A DNA stretch of 64,000 nucleotides, taken from positions 119,669 through 183,668 of the forward strand of contig NZ_LJSI01000027.1 in NCBI RefSeq assembly GCF_001305295.1. Direction: 5' to 3'. The notes beneath the pieces are model-generated. The model had not been told where the DNA came from, did no database searches, and saw only the letters and a list, made by a program, of their open reading frames with translations. Position numbers and translations under genes: made by a program. Each line of letters starts with the position of its first letter. Position 1 is the first letter of the stretch. The stretch comes from Neptunomonas antarctica. GTDB lineage: Bacteria > Pseudomonadota > Gammaproteobacteria > Pseudomonadales > Balneatricaceae. Below, in pieces: positions 48,545 to 59,237 of the stretch.

Positions 48545-49426
48545 TTACATATGTCGTTGAGTTCGTTTTGCATAAGCTTGCGAAACACGATCAAAAATAA
48601 TGGCGAGTGCAACAATGGCCAGGCCATTAAACAAACCTAATGTGAAGTATTGATTAGTAATCGATTTCAATACCGGCTGTCCTAGCCCTTTCACCCCTAT
48701 CATAGAAGCAATAACTACCATGGATAACGCCATCATAATCGTCTGGTTGATACCCGCCATAATAGTGGGCATTGCCAGGGGTATTTGAACGCCAAATAAT
48801 CGCTGAGTAGAACTAGCACCATAAGCCGTAGCTGCTTCCATCACTTCAGAATCAACAAGCCGTATTCCTAAGTTAGTCAAACGAATAACCGGAGGAATGG
48901 CATAAATAATAACGGCTATGACGCCCGGAATCTTACCTATACCCAGCAGCATCACGACCGGTATCAGATACACGAATGCTGGCATCGTCTGCATAATATC
49001 CAACAACGGCGTAATGACGCTGCGTGCTCTGTCTGAGCGTGCCATGACAATACCGATAGGAATACCTAAGGCTATGGCTAATAAGGTACAGACAGTGATG
49101 ATACTCAGGGTCTCCATGGTGTGTTCCCACATACCAAAATAACCGATAGCAAGGAACGATAGGACGACACTCAATGATAGCTTCCAGGAGCGGCTCGCCA
49201 GATAAACCAAGGCTGTCAACGTGATGATAACTATCCACCACGGCGTTGTGAGTAATAGTTTTTCGAACCACACCAAAAAAGTAAGCAAGGGGTCAAAAAA
49301 AGATTCAATGACTTCCCCGTATTCTCTGGAAAATTCGCGATAGGCACTATCCAGACCCTTACGAATCGCAAGTAGGTCTACACGATCCATCTCGGGGAAC
49401 TCTTTTAACCATGACGATTCAGCCAT
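48545..49426 (-). CDS. proW: Glycine betaine/proline ABC transporter permease
   Basis: Inner-membrane permease with about six TM helices. The EAA loop around EAATAYGASSTQRLFGVQIP contacts ProV. The start 49426 (MAESSWLKEF) follows AGAGG; an upstream in-frame ATG at 49456 overlaps nothing but lacks support. 293 residues, shorter than E. coli ProW because it lacks most of the long N-terminal tail. Confidence 0.93.
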   Translation of the reverse strand: MAESSWLKEFPEMDRVDLLAIRKGLDSAYREFSREYGEVIESFFDPLLTFLVWFEKLLLTTPWWIVIITLTALVYLASRSWKLSLSVVLSFLAIGYFGMWEHTMETLSIITVCTLLAIALGIPIGIVMARSDRARSVITPLLDIMQTMPAFVYLIPVVMLLGIGKIPGVIAVIIYAIPPVIRLTNLGIRLVDSEVMEAATAYGASSTQRLFGVQIPLAMPTIMAGINQTIMMALSMVVIASMIGVKGLGQPVLKSITNQYFTLGLFNGLAIVALAIIFDRVSQAYAKRTQRHM

Positions 49427-49449
49427 GCGGGTACCTCTAAAGATCAAAC

Positions 49450-49485
49450 AAGACAAAAAAAGAAACGGTCAGCAAAGGCTGACCG
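49450..49485 (-). terminator. Attenuator-like hairpin between proX and proW
   Basis: A perfect 8-bp stem CGGTCAGC-AAAG-GCTGACCG (49466-49485). On the minus strand it is followed by a T-rich run, so part of the transcripts should stop after proX. This would give excess binding protein over the membrane subunits. Confidence 0.8.
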
Positions 49486-49496
49486 AATCATCAAAA

Positions 49497-50495
49497 CTAC
49501 AGGTTATCCAATGCTGCTTCCACTTTTGCAGCAACCTCTGCAGGAACCCACTGCATCCAGTCATCTTTGTTATTAACCAGGTAATATTCCATCGCTATAT
49601 CACCCGTCGCCTGATTGTCTTCCATCCAGGCAAGTAGTTCGTTCATCTGGCTATTTTTAAATGAACGTTTAGACAAATAGTCAAAAACAGCTGGTGATGC
49701 AGCAGCAAATTTTTCTGTTGTCAGGGTTTGTACTAAAGATGGCGGATACATAGTCACTTTAGGTTCAAGACAGTTTTCAGCTGACGTGCAGCTCGTAAAC
49801 TCATCCTTATCTATGCCTGAACCAAAATCGACTTTGACCATTTTATATTTACCCAACACCGCCGTAGGTGCCCAGTAATAGCCAAACCACGCTTCCTTAC
49901 GCTCATAAGCTTTAGCAATGGAACCGGATAAACCAGCACCCGAACCCGGGTCAATCAAATCAAATCCTGCTTCTTCAAGATTCAGGGCTTTATATAAGTT
50001 TCCTGATGAAATCTGACAGTTCCAACCAGCCGGACAGCCATAGAAGCCTGACCGTTCAGGATCTTCAGGATGCGTAAACAGAGCAGCGTTCTTGATAATG
50101 CCTTCAATCGTTGCCAGGCTCGGGTCTTTATCAACCATGTACTGTGGAACCCAGAAACCTTCTTCTCCACCATCAGACAGGGATTTCCCAGCAAAACGTA
50201 AGCGTTTTTCAGCAACCCCTTTATCCAACGCATCCTTCATTGCATTGCTCCACATCTCCGGAGCAATGTCAGGTTCACCCTTTTCAATCATGGCGGTACC
50301 TGTTGGCATCGTATCACCTGGTACGAGTTCAGCATCACAGCCATAACCATGTTCAAGAATGAAACGGTCAACATTGGCGATCAAACTAGCTGAACTCCAG
50401 TTCATATCTGCAATGGTGACTTTTCCACAGGTGTTATCAGCCTGCACAAAAGTACTCGCAATCAACAACGGTACGGCTATCAAAAATGACTTCAT
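49497..50495 (-). CDS. proX: Glycine betaine/proline-binding periplasmic protein
   Basis: Substrate-binding protein. The signal peptide MKSFLIAVPLLIASTFVQA ends with AxA cleavage before DNTCGKV. The OpuAC-type fold is shown by DMNWSSASLIANV and YYWAPTAVLGKY. Start taken at 50495; a GTG four codons upstream is less likely. 332 residues. First gene of the operon, unlike E. coli proVWX where it is last. Confidence 0.93.
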   Translation of the reverse strand: MKSFLIAVPLLIASTFVQADNTCGKVTIADMNWSSASLIANVDRFILEHGYGCDAELVPGDTMPTGTAMIEKGEPDIAPEMWSNAMKDALDKGVAEKRLRFAGKSLSDGGEEGFWVPQYMVDKDPSLATIEGIIKNAALFTHPEDPERSGFYGCPAGWNCQISSGNLYKALNLEEAGFDLIDPGSGAGLSGSIAKAYERKEAWFGYYWAPTAVLGKYKMVKVDFGSGIDKDEFTSCTSAENCLEPKVTMYPPSLVQTLTTEKFAAASPAVFDYLSKRSFKNSQMNELLAWMEDNQATGDIAMEYYLVNNKDDWMQWVPAEVAAKVEAALDNL

Positions 50496-50577
50496 ATAAT
50501 TTCCCACTTCCTAGATTTGTCTCTATAAGGTAACATAACTTACACGTCTAATCATTAGAGTTCAAATTAATTAAGCT

Positions 50578-50626
50578 CTTGTGAAACATTATCGCACCTT
50601 GTGAAACAAGATTATTTTTATATAAT
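50578..50626 (+). promoter_or_regulatory. Promoter and palindromic operator of the MarR-family gene
   Basis: CTTGT-GAA-ACAAG (50598-50610) is a perfect 5-bp palindrome. The first 11 bases recur at 50578-50588, exactly 20 bp earlier. The palindrome overlaps a -35 TTGTGA (50599-50604) that has a 16-bp spacer to TATAAT (50621-50626). An autorepressor operator is inferred. It lies 83-103 bp from the divergent proX start. Confidence 0.6.
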
Positions 50627-50654
50627 GTTATACTTTGATTTCTTGGAATCGACA

Positions 50655-51146
50655 ATGAATAACACTCCGTATTGGCAAGAAGTCTTAATTTCGCTTCGTC
50701 GCATTATTCGCTGCACAGATATGCAATCTAAACGAATCATGAAAAGTTCGGGGCTTACCATCCCTCAAGTCATGGTGCTACGCGCTATCAATCTTTTGGG
50801 TGATGTTACTGTAAAAAAAATCTCAGATGATGTATCTCTCAGCCAGGCAACGGTGACGATTATTCTTAATCGTCTGGAAGACCGTCTACTGATAGAGCGT
50901 GTAAGAAGTAAGAAAGATCGACGTATTGTCAATGCTCGTCTGACGGACATAGGCAAGACAACATTAACAACAGCGCCGCCTTTGCTTCATGAAGAGTTTA
51001 TTAAACAATTTGAAAACCTGGATGATGAGAAACAGGTGACACTTGTAGCATCGCTGCAACAAGTGGCAACCATGATGAGTGCAGAGTCGTTAGATGCCGC
51101 CCCTCTACTTGATATAGCAGCGCTCACCAAAGACAGACTTGAGTAA
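50655..51146 (+). CDS. MarR-family regulator (CosR/EctR-like)
   Basis: 163 residues with a winged helix: VTVKKISDDVSLSQATVTII is the recognition region. The N-terminus WQEVLISLRRIIRCTDMQSK resembles CosR and EctR, MarR-type repressors of compatible solute genes in Vibrio and methylotrophs. The start is chosen at 50655 (MNNTPYW), since the upstream in-frame starts at 50601 and 50625 fall in the -35 and -10. Divergent from proXWV, which it likely controls with salt. The regulatory target is inferred. Confidence 0.82.
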   Translation: MNNTPYWQEVLISLRRIIRCTDMQSKRIMKSSGLTIPQVMVLRAINLLGDVTVKKISDDVSLSQATVTIILNRLEDRLLIERVRSKKDRRIVNARLTDIGKTTLTTAPPLLHEEFIKQFENLDDEKQVTLVASLQQVATMMSAESLDAAPLLDIAALTKDRLE

Positions 51147-51168
51147 AAAAACAGCGCTGCAGTTTAGC

Positions 51169-51546
51169 TCAGACGGATTCTGCGATGGCAAAAGCAACCA
51201 CGTAATCTTGTTCATCACTATATGAAATATGTATTTTTATAATGCCCTGCCGCTGCGCATGTTCTTCAGCACCCGCAGACAGCCTTACTTCAGGTTTGCC
51301 CATTGAGTTATTAACAACTTCTATATGCTGCCAGCTCACTCCGCGCCCTATTCCTGTACCCAGCGCTTTAACAACGGCTTCTTTAGCAGCAAAACGCTTG
51401 GCAAAAAAACGTTCAGGGATAGTTGACTGTTCGAAAGAATCTAACTCGCTGGGCGTTAGCACACGCTTTGCTATACCCGGGGTGCGCTGAAGTGCAGCAC
51501 GGGCACGCTCCATCTGAAGAATGTCCGTACCAATACCCTGGATCAT
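51169..51546 (-). CDS. acpS: Holo-[acyl-carrier-protein] synthase
   Basis: Attaches phosphopantetheine to [17 protein letters not shown] carries the Mg-binding Asp and [20 protein letters not shown] is the second signature. 125 residues. Overlaps pdxJ by 4 bases, the common pdxJ-acpS order. Confidence 0.96.
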   Translation of the reverse strand: MIQGIGTDILQMERARAALQRTPGIAKRVLTPSELDSFEQSTIPERFFAKRFAAKEAVVKALGTGIGRGVSWQHIEVVNNSMGKPEVRLSAGAEEHAQRQGIIKIHISYSDEQDYVVAFAIAESV

Positions 51547-52316
51547 CTTGTTAAAGCATCTCGCTGTAACTGCACCCGTGCTTGCGCTGCTGACATCAAT
51601 TGCCGCATCTCAACAACAGCTTCTTTCAAACCGACAAACACGGCTCTGGCAATAATTCCGTGACCTATATTGAGTTCATTCAGCTGTGGGATTTCAGCGA
51701 TCTGTTCAACATTATGATAATGCAAACCATGACCCGCATTAACAATTAAGCCTCGTTCATACGCATAAGCTGCCGCTTGTTTAATACGTGCCAGCTCATA
51801 CTTTTGCTGGACTGCTGTTTCTGCATCAGCATAAGCACCAGTATGCAGTTCAATGACAGGCGCACCGCACGCGATGGTAGCATCTATCTGAGCATTGTCC
51901 GGATCAATGAAAAGCGAAACTTCAATACCATTAGCAGCCAGGCGTTGTGTAGCCGACCTTATTTTTTCTAACTGACCGACAACATCTAGACCACCTTCGG
52001 TAGTGAGCTCTTCGCGTTTTTCAGGCACTAAACAACAATGCTTTGGCTTGATTTCTGAGGCAATCACAATCATCTCTTCCGTCACTGCCATTTCAAAATT
52101 CATGCGGGTTTGCAATGTCTCTTTCAACAAGTAGATATCACGATCCTGAATATGCCGACGATCTTCCCTCAGATGTACCGTAATACCGTCGGCACCGGCT
52201 TCCTCAGCCAAAGCAGCGGCCAATACAGTATCAGGGTAACGCGTACCGCGTGCCTGACGAAGTGTTGCCACATGATCAATATTGATACCTAATAATAGAC
52301 GGCTTGGCTCAATCAC
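51543..52316 (-). CDS. pdxJ: Pyridoxine 5-phosphate synthase
   Basis: Final ring-forming step of vitamin B6 synthesis. TIM barrel with [28 protein letters not shown] and [10 protein letters not shown]. 257 residues. Located between recO and acpS. Confidence 0.96.
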   Translation of the reverse strand: MIEPSRLLLGINIDHVATLRQARGTRYPDTVLAAALAEEAGADGITVHLREDRRHIQDRDIYLLKETLQTRMNFEMAVTEEMIVIASEIKPKHCCLVPEKREELTTEGGLDVVGQLEKIRSATQRLAANGIEVSLFIDPDNAQIDATIACGAPVIELHTGAYADAETAVQQKYELARIKQAAAYAYERGLIVNAGHGLHYHNVEQIAEIPQLNELNIGHGIIARAVFVGLKEAVVEMRQLMSAAQARVQLQRDALTR

Positions 52317-52325
52317 GGTTTTTCC

Positions 52326-53021
52326 TCATTTTTTCTGAAATAGTGCCCGGCTATGGAGTGGCCGGCCAGCAAGTAGATGGTCAATAGCAAGTCGCATCAA
52401 TCTCTTAGCCGACTGTCGCAGCTGGGGCGTATCATAGCAATCCTGGTCGATGGCAAGAAGATCCTTACCATGAAAACAGCGATTACGATTTGTCTCCGTA
52501 ATATTAACCACCGCCTTGAAGCGCCAGTTTTCTGTATCAAAATAATAAACTGTCTGGTCTGAAACCAAATCCAATGCTAACCCATAGCCGGTTTCGGCCA
52601 GTAAATGGTGCTCAAAGGTACGCAAAGCACCTTCAATATCATGACCCGCAATCAATTCATTTAATACATATTGATAATAAACATAAAGATGAGGATGCGC
52701 ATCATAGGGTGAAAGTAAACGCTGCATCATTTCATTGACATACAGACCGCATATCAATGCTCTACCGTTCAGTATGCCATTCATTCCAACTGATTCAGCC
52801 TGTATCAGCGTTTTCAGCTCTTGCCGGCCACGTAAAGAAACCTGTAATGGAATGAAAGGCTGGAGTACACCACGCAGTTTTGAACCCGGGCGGCGCATCC
52901 CTTTAACAACAGCAGTGATTCTTCCCTGCTCCAGTGTAAAGAAATCAACCAGAGCGCTGGTTTCTAAATAAGGACGTGAATGAAGAACGTAGGCTGCTTG
53001 TTCATCAACCTTGTAATTCAT
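52326..53021 (-). CDS. recO: DNA repair protein RecO
   Basis: Recombination mediator that anneals DNA and loads RecA with RecR. N-terminal OB fold (about 1-80) and helical C-terminal region, 231 residues. YVLHSRPYLETSALVDFFT is the typical N-terminus. No zinc-cysteine cluster, as usual in gammaproteobacteria. Its start overlaps the era stop by one base. Confidence 0.92.
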   Translation of the reverse strand: MNYKVDEQAAYVLHSRPYLETSALVDFFTLEQGRITAVVKGMRRPGSKLRGVLQPFIPLQVSLRGRQELKTLIQAESVGMNGILNGRALICGLYVNEMMQRLLSPYDAHPHLYVYYQYVLNELIAGHDIEGALRTFEHHLLAETGYGLALDLVSDQTVYYFDTENWRFKAVVNITETNRNRCFHGKDLLAIDQDCYDTPQLRQSAKRLMRLAIDHLLAGRPLHSRALFQKK

Positions 53022-53962
53022 TATTCGCCAAGATTATAACCCAAGCTACGTAATGCACGTTCATCATCAGCCCAACCACGGCGCACTTTGACCCAAAGCT
53101 TCAACATCACTTTGCAATCAAACAGGTGCTCTATATCGAGACGCGCATCCCGACCAATGGTTTTCATTCGATCGCCCTTGTCACCGATGATGATTTTCTT
53201 CTGCCCATCCCTTTCTACCAGAACCAATGCGCTGATCGTCAAAAGAGATCCGTCATGCACGAACTCTTCAATCTCAACAGTGGCGCCGTAAGGTACCTCG
53301 TCGCCCACATTACGCATTAGCTTTTCACGGACGATTTCAGCCACCATAAAACGCGAGCTACGATTCGTCAGCTGATCTTCTGGGTAATGATGTGTACCTT
53401 GCGGCATGTAACTGCAGATAAGCTCTTCTAGCTTATCGACATTGGTACCACTCTTTGCTGATACCGGGATAATATTTGAAAAGTCCATTTTTTCGGAAAG
53501 CACGCCTAACTGCGGCAATAAAGATGCTTTATCGGCCAGCTGATCTACTTTATTAACGACCAGAATAACAGGGCATTGCGCATGTTTTACCTTCTCCAGA
53601 ACAAGCTGATCTTCTTCCGTCCACGCCGTTCTGTCGATCATAAAAAGAACCAGATCGACACCCCGCAAAGCCTCTGATGCCGCTTTATTCATATAACGAT
53701 TCAGGGCTATATTTTGCTCTTTATGCAACCCTGGCGTATCAACAAACATTATTTGCAGATCGTCTATCGTTTTGATGCCAAGAATCTGGTGACGAGTCGT
53801 TTGTGGCTTTTTCGATGTAATGCTGAGTTTTTGCCCCAGCATGTAATTCATAAGCGTCGATTTACCCATATTAGGACGCCCAACGATGGCGACAAAACCA
53901 CAACGCTGATCTTTAGCGTCGGCGTTTTTAGGCTGTATCCAACTTTGCATGTCTTCGCTCAT
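53021..53962 (-). CDS. era: GTPase Era
   Basis: Binds 16S rRNA and aids 30S maturation. G1 [11 protein letters not shown]3 DTPG, G4 NKVD, and a C-terminal KH domain. The first 18 residues are a variable leader. 313 residues. Overlaps rnc by 4 bases. Confidence 0.96.
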   Translation of the reverse strand: MSEDMQSWIQPKNADAKDQRCGFVAIVGRPNMGKSTLMNYMLGQKLSITSKKPQTTRHQILGIKTIDDLQIMFVDTPGLHKEQNIALNRYMNKAASEALRGVDLVLFMIDRTAWTEEDQLVLEKVKHAQCPVILVVNKVDQLADKASLLPQLGVLSEKMDFSNIIPVSAKSGTNVDKLEELICSYMPQGTHHYPEDQLTNRSSRFMVAEIVREKLMRNVGDEVPYGATVEIEEFVHDGSLLTISALVLVERDGQKKIIIGDKGDRMKTIGRDARLDIEHLFDCKVMLKLWVKVRRGWADDERALRSLGYNLGE

Positions 53963-54642
53963 TTTTTCACCTCTTCCAATTGAAGAAGCGCGTGCTTAGC
54001 AGCTTCCTGTTCCGCTTGTCGGCGGCTATTTCCTATGCCTTCGGTGGGTTCATCCAACGGCTGTATATGACACAGAATAAAGAAAGTTTGTTCGTGCGCT
54101 TCACCCTCGACCCTCGTCAAATTATAATCAGGCAAAGACAAGCGGCGGGATTGCAGATACTCCTGCAGACGTGTTTTAGAGTCTTTTAATGCTTCGTCAA
54201 TATCAAGCTTATTCAGACGTTCTTCAAACCAGCCAAGAATAAATCCGCGAACAATTTCTAGATCACTATCGAGATAAATAGCACCAATTAACGCTTCGAC
54301 GCTATCGGCTAAAATTGAATCCCGACGAAAACCACCGCTTTTCAATTCACCTGGACCCAGGCGTAAATAGTCACCAAGCTTTAATTCGCGGCCAATTTCG
54401 GCCAACGTTTCACCTTTAACCATGCTAGCCCGCAAACGGCTCAACTGCCCTTCTCGGGCTTTAGGAAAACGTTGAAAGAGGTCATCAGCTATAACAAAAT
54501 TAACAATGGAGTCACCTAAAAATTCCAGGCGTTCATTGTTTTTTTTCCCACAACTTCGATGCGTCAGAGCTAGTTCGCAAAAAGCCGGATCATTAAAGGT
54601 ATAACCAAGACGGCGTGTTAGATCAGGTATGGATTTAATCAA
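53959..54642 (-). CDS. rnc: Ribonuclease III
   Basis: Double-strand RNA endonuclease that processes r[18 protein letters not shown] holds the catalytic acidic residues, followed by a dsRNA-binding domain ([17 protein letters not shown]). 227 residues. Part of lepA-lepB-DUF4845-rnc-era-recO. Confidence 0.97.
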   Translation of the reverse strand: MIKSIPDLTRRLGYTFNDPAFCELALTHRSCGKKNNERLEFLGDSIVNFVIADDLFQRFPKAREGQLSRLRASMVKGETLAEIGRELKLGDYLRLGPGELKSGGFRRDSILADSVEALIGAIYLDSDLEIVRGFILGWFEERLNKLDIDEALKDSKTRLQEYLQSRRLSLPDYNLTRVEGEAHEQTFFILCHIQPLDEPTEGIGNSRRQAEQEAAKHALLQLEEVKK

Positions 54643-55007
54643 GGTACCACTGCTTCGTAATATTCAGAAAATTTTATAACGGCATCAACATTAAAAAACA
54701 TGGGGAGCCGAACTTCATATTTGAGGTTAAATTTCAATAATCCCTTATCATTAACAATGACTAACGCATCCTGTGTAGGCAAGTTGACCTGATTAATATA
54801 CAGACGCTTATTAATATCAGCTCTAATGGTGGGAATTGGCTTGCGTAATTCATCATAGTCTTGCGTTACATTTTCTATGACCGATTTAATCGTCAAATGA
54901 TTCAGATAAGGTTGATAGATCTTAAACGCTGTTGCCAGCAAGGTACCTGCCATCATTAGCACAATGAGCATACTGAAGAACGAAGCACCTTTTTCCTGTT
55001 TATACAT
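54639..55007 (-). CDS. DUF4845 membrane protein
   Basis: 122 residues with one N-terminal TM ([19 protein letters not shown]) and a periplasmic soluble part. DUF4845 proteins commonly sit between lepB and rnc in gammaproteobacteria. No function is established. Confidence 0.8.
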   Translation of the reverse strand: MYKQEKGASFFSMLIVLMMAGTLLATAFKIYQPYLNHLTIKSVIENVTQDYDELRKPIPTIRADINKRLYINQVNLPTQDALVIVNDKGLLKFNLKYEVRLPMFFNVDAVIKFSEYYEAVVP

Positions 55008-55030
55008 TATTCGCTACCACCTTTAACTTG

Positions 55031-55843
55031 TTAGCGGATTGCACGCATCGCAGTAACGTCTGGGAGACTAAAGAAAGTAGGCCAGTGCATCCACACCGCA
55101 AAAGCTTTGCCGACCAACATCTCATCGGGAACAAACCCCCAATAACGACTATCATTACTATTATCACGGTTATCACCCATAACAAAATAATGTCCTGCAG
55201 GTACGCTCCACTCACCTACTCTATTGGGAGCTTGTACCTTATTATAGATTTCATGAGTCACTTCGCCCAATGTTTCATTATATAATAAGGTTTCTGGTGC
55301 TCTTGGTGGTAATTTTGCCAATAACTCCTGCATCTGTGGCTGTCCGTTTACATAAACGATTTTATCCTGATACCGAATAATATCTCCAGGCAGACCAACC
55401 ACACGTTTAATATAGTTGACCGAAGGATCCTTAGGGTACTTAAAGACCACAACATCACCACGATCAGGATCGTTAACGGGTACAATTTTAGTGCCTAATA
55501 CCGGCAACCGAAGCCCGTAGTGATATTTACTCACTAAAATAAAGTCCCCAATCTGTAATGTTGGCAACATAGAACCTGAAGGTATCTGAAACGGTTCTAC
55601 TAAAAACGATCGCACCACAAGAACAACAGCAAGCACTGGAAACATCGATTTAGAAAAATCTGCCCACCATGACATACGGGTAACCGTGTCTGCCGCTTCT
55701 TCCGGCAAACGTCCACCGGCCACCTGTTCTGCTGCAGATAAGGTCGCTTTCCGGCTGCCTGCAAACAACAGCGTATCAGCGAGCCAGGCGACACCTGTAA
55801 TAAATGTTGCAAGTACCAGGACAAGCGCAAAATCAAAGTTCAT
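55031..55843 (-). CDS. lepB: Signal peptidase I
   Basis: Cleaves Sec and Tat signal peptides. Two N-terminal hydrophobic segments, catalytic Ser in PSGSMLPTLQIGDF, catalytic Lys in NYIKRVVGLPGD, and box E GDNRDNSNDSRYWGFV. 270 residues. Follows lepA by 9 bp. Confidence 0.96.
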   Translation of the reverse strand: MNFDFALVLVLATFITGVAWLADTLLFAGSRKATLSAAEQVAGGRLPEEAADTVTRMSWWADFSKSMFPVLAVVLVVRSFLVEPFQIPSGSMLPTLQIGDFILVSKYHYGLRLPVLGTKIVPVNDPDRGDVVVFKYPKDPSVNYIKRVVGLPGDIIRYQDKIVYVNGQPQMQELLAKLPPRAPETLLYNETLGEVTHEIYNKVQAPNRVGEWSVPAGHYFVMGDNRDNSNDSRYWGFVPDEMLVGKAFAVWMHWPTFFSLPDVTAMRAIR

Positions 55844-55852
55844 TGTTTTTCC

Positions 55853-57652
55853 TTAACTATCCATTTTCAATACGGCCAGGAAAGCTTCCTGAGGGATATC
55901 AACACTGCCCACACGTTTCATGCGTTTTTTACCTTCTTTCTGTTTCTGCAGCAGTTTCTTCTTACGACTAACGTCACCACCATAGCATTTAGCGATAACA
56001 TTTTTACGTAATGCTTTAACTGATGTGCGTGCGATGATTTTTCCACCTATTGCCGCTTGAATGGCCACATCAAACATTTGACGAGGTATAAGTTCTTTCA
56101 TCTTTTCGCATAACATACGACCCCGGTATGGCGCGTTCTCTTTATGTAGGATCAACGCCAGCGCATCTACTTTTTCGCTATTGATCAACACATCCATACG
56201 AACTAAAGACGCAGCTTCAAAACGTATAAAATTGTATTCAAGTGAGGCATAACCCCGACTTACAGATTTCAAACGATCAAAGAAATCCAGTACAACCTCA
56301 GCCATAGGCAACTCGTAAGTCACCTGTACTTGCTGTCCTATGAACTGCAGATTTTTTTGAACACCGCGTTTTTCAACACATAAACCAATAACCTGTCCCA
56401 AATAGGTATTCGGCACAAGAATATTAGCTAGCACAATAGGCTCTCTCATCTCTTGGACGCGGGCAGGATCTGGCAATTTTGAAGGACTATCAATCTGAAT
56501 CACATCGCCGGTATTCAACACGATCTCATAGATTACTGTCGGGGCTGTCGTAATCAGATCAAGATCGTATTCACGCTCAAGACGCTCTTGAACGATTTCC
56601 ATATGAAGCATGCCAAGGAAGCCACAACGAAAACCAAAGCCCAGCGCATCAGAGGTTTCTGGTTCAAAGAACAGCGAAGCGTCATTCAATGTTAGCTTAT
56701 CAAGTGCGTCGCGAAAATCCTGATAGTCATCAGAACTCGTAGGAAAAAGACCCGCATATACTTGTGGCTGCACCTTTTTAAACCCTGGCAGAGACTCAAC
56801 ATCAGGGGTTTTTGCATGCGTTATCGTGTCTCCCACCGGAGCACCGTGAATATCCTTAATACCGGCAACAAGATAGCCAACCTCGCCTGCTTTCAGCACG
56901 CCGGTTTCTTTTCTTTTCGGAGTAAAAATGCCGACAGAATCAATCTGCTGAGTTCGCCCTGTCGACTTAATTAGAATTTTATCTTTCTTACGCAAGGTGC
57001 CATTTTTTACACGTACCAGTGAGACTACCCCAAGGTAGTTATCAAACCAGGAGTCGATGATCAATGCCTGGAGCGGAGCATTAACATCCCCCTCTGGTGC
57101 AGGAATAGTGACAATTAATGCTTCAAGAACGTCCATAACGCCCATACCACTTTTTGCTGAGCACGCAATAGCATCGGTTGCATCAATACCAATGACTTCT
57201 TCAATTTCATGACGTACACGCTCAGGTTCAGCCTGAGGCAAATCCATTTTATTCAGAACGGGTAATACTTCCAACCCTTGTTCTAAGGCGGTATAACAGT
57301 TAGCAACTGACTGAGCCTCCACTCCTTGCGCTGCATCTACGACTAGCAATGCCCCTTCACACGCCGCAAGTGAACGCGATACTTCATAGGAAAAATCGAC
57401 ATGTCCTGGTGTGTCGATGAAGTTCAACTGATATGTTTTGCCATCTTTAGAAGTGAAATCTAACGTAACACTCTGTGCTTTGATGGTAATACCACGTTCT
57501 TTTTCCAGCTCCATAGAGTCAAGAACCTGCGCCTGCATCTCGCGCGCTTCCAGACCGCCACATGTCTGAATGAATCGATCGGCCAATGTGGATTTACCAT
57601 GGTCGATATGGGCAATAATGGAAAAATTGCGGATGTGCTCGATCTTACTCAC
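55853..57652 (-). CDS. lepA: Elongation factor 4 (LepA)
   Basis: Ribosomal back-translocase GTPase. [11 protein letters not shown] (G1), DTPGHVDF (G3), NKMD (G4) and a LepA-specific C-terminus ([18 protein letters not shown]). 599 residues equals E. coli LepA. Confidence 0.97.
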   Translation of the reverse strand: MSKIEHIRNFSIIAHIDHGKSTLADRFIQTCGGLEAREMQAQVLDSMELEKERGITIKAQSVTLDFTSKDGKTYQLNFIDTPGHVDFSYEVSRSLAACEGALLVVDAAQGVEAQSVANCYTALEQGLEVLPVLNKMDLPQAEPERVRHEIEEVIGIDATDAIACSAKSGMGVMDVLEALIVTIPAPEGDVNAPLQALIIDSWFDNYLGVVSLVRVKNGTLRKKDKILIKSTGRTQQIDSVGIFTPKRKETGVLKAGEVGYLVAGIKDIHGAPVGDTITHAKTPDVESLPGFKKVQPQVYAGLFPTSSDDYQDFRDALDKLTLNDASLFFEPETSDALGFGFRCGFLGMLHMEIVQERLEREYDLDLITTAPTVIYEIVLNTGDVIQIDSPSKLPDPARVQEMREPIVLANILVPNTYLGQVIGLCVEKRGVQKNLQFIGQQVQVTYELPMAEVVLDFFDRLKSVSRGYASLEYNFIRFEAASLVRMDVLINSEKVDALALILHKENAPYRGRMLCEKMKELIPRQMFDVAIQAAIGGKIIARTSVKALRKNVIAKCYGGDVSRKKKLLQKQKEGKKRMKRVGSVDIPQEAFLAVLKMDS

Positions 57653-57771
57653 GATAATTAATTCTCAGCGCTGATAGCAATTGACGAAGCTTACAAAAAA
57701 GGCGCAAGTTTAACGTATTTATGGAGTTTCGGCTATCCTAACCAACCGAATAACACAATCACCTGCGGATA

Positions 57772-57796
57772 CAAAAACACCCCGTAAGGGGTGCTT
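57772..57796 (-). terminator. Terminator of the rpoE-mucD operon
   Basis: CACCCC-GTAA-GGGGTG at 57778-57793, with T5 on the minus-strand side. It separates mucD from lepA. Confidence 0.88.
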
Positions 57797-57817
57797 CAGC
57801 TTAACCTGCTTACAGTT

Positions 57818-59230
57818 TTATTCTTTACTGAGTTTCAGTGGAATAAATAGTGGACTTCCTCTACGCACAATACGCATAGGCACAGCACGCCCGGGTGGCA
57901 GATTATCAACAATTTCTGCGAACTGTTTGACCGTTTCTATTCGCTTCCCATTCAGCATAGTAATCACATCACCAGAGACCAATCCGGCATTGGCACCAGC
58001 GCCTGGTGACACTTTATGAATAACAACGCCATTATGAAGATTCCATTTATCGCGCTGCTGGCTCGTTAATTCAGAAATCATTATGTTCAAACGATTATTT
58101 TCAGGCTCAGGCAACGCACGCTTGGATGTTTTGACAGGCTGATCGCCGTCAGACAACGTGCCAATGTTTACCCATACTTTCTTCTCTGTACCATTTCTGA
58201 TCACATCCAGCTTAACGTTACTACCCGGCAGCACGCGGCCTACCTGATGCGGCAAGTCAGAGGACAGGATTATTGGCTGCCCATCAAACTTAATAATAAT
58301 ATCGCCCTCATGCAAACCGGCCTCTTCTGCCGGACTCTCTGCAAGGACTTTAGCAACTAAAGCACCTGCTGGCTTATCAAGTCCAAAAGACTCGGCTAGA
58401 TCCTTGTTAACTTCTTGAATCACAACCCCCAACCAACCTCGGGTCACAAAACCATCAGATCTCAGCTGTTTAGATACATTCATAGCCACATCGATAGGGA
58501 TGGCAAACGACAACCCCATAAAACCACCGGAGCGCGTGTAGATCTGAGAGTTAATGCCTACCACTTCACCATTCAGGTTGAATAATGGCCCTCCCGAATT
58601 ACCCGGATTAATAGCTACATCTGTTTGAATGAATGGAACGTAAGTCTCGTTCTCCAATGCACGCCCTGTCGCGCTTACGATACCTGCCGTCACCGTATGG
58701 TCAAATCCAAAAGGCGAACCTATCGCCAACACCCATTCACCCGCTTCAAGCTTCGACGAATCACCGGTTTTAGCAACAGGTAAATCCTGTGCATCAATTT
58801 TCAAAAGAGCGATATCTGAACGTTCATCAGATCCGACAACAACGGCTTCGAGTTCACGCCGATCATTTAAGCGCACCAATACTTGGTCAGCACCTTTAAC
58901 CACATGGTGATTTGTCAGAATATAGCCATCAGTGCTAATAATAAAGCCGGAACCTAATGACTGAGGCGCTTTGTGAGGGGGCGCATCCGGAGCTTGATTT
59001 TGATCAGGAAATCGGAAAAAATGACGGAAGATTTCAGGAATTTCTTCACCATTCGGGCCCTTAAAATCAAAACCAGAAATAGATGGGTGGGATATTTTTT
59101 GTATCGTACTAATATTGACCACAGCGGGCGCGGCCTGTTTAATTAAATCTTTAAAGTTGGGTAACTCCGCTTTAACTGATGACACTGCAGTCGCCAACAA
59201 AAAAACAGACGCGATCACAAAACGCTTCAT
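57818..59230 (-). CDS. mucD: Periplasmic serine protease MucD (DegP/HtrA family)
   Basis: Envelope protease and chaperone. Signal peptide at 1-21 (VSSVKA cleavage). The triad is His in LTNHHVVKG, Asp in SDIALLKID and Ser in NPGNSGGPLF. Two PDZ domains follow (about 265-360 and 385-470). 470 residues. Last of the sigma-E operon, as in Pseudomonas algU-mucABCD. Confidence 0.95.
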   Translation of the reverse strand: MKRFVIASVFLLATAVSSVKAELPNFKDLIKQAAPAVVNISTIQKISHPSISGFDFKGPNGEEIPEIFRHFFRFPDQNQAPDAPPHKAPQSLGSGFIISTDGYILTNHHVVKGADQVLVRLNDRRELEAVVVGSDERSDIALLKIDAQDLPVAKTGDSSKLEAGEWVLAIGSPFGFDHTVTAGIVSATGRALENETYVPFIQTDVAINPGNSGGPLFNLNGEVVGINSQIYTRSGGFMGLSFAIPIDVAMNVSKQLRSDGFVTRGWLGVVIQEVNKDLAESFGLDKPAGALVAKVLAESPAEEAGLHEGDIIIKFDGQPIILSSDLPHQVGRVLPGSNVKLDVIRNGTEKKVWVNIGTLSDGDQPVKTSKRALPEPENNRLNIMISELTSQQRDKWNLHNGVVIHKVSPGAGANAGLVSGDVITMLNGKRIETVKQFAEIVDNLPPGRAVPMRIVRRGSPLFIPLKLSKE

Positions 59231-59237
59231 GATTTAA

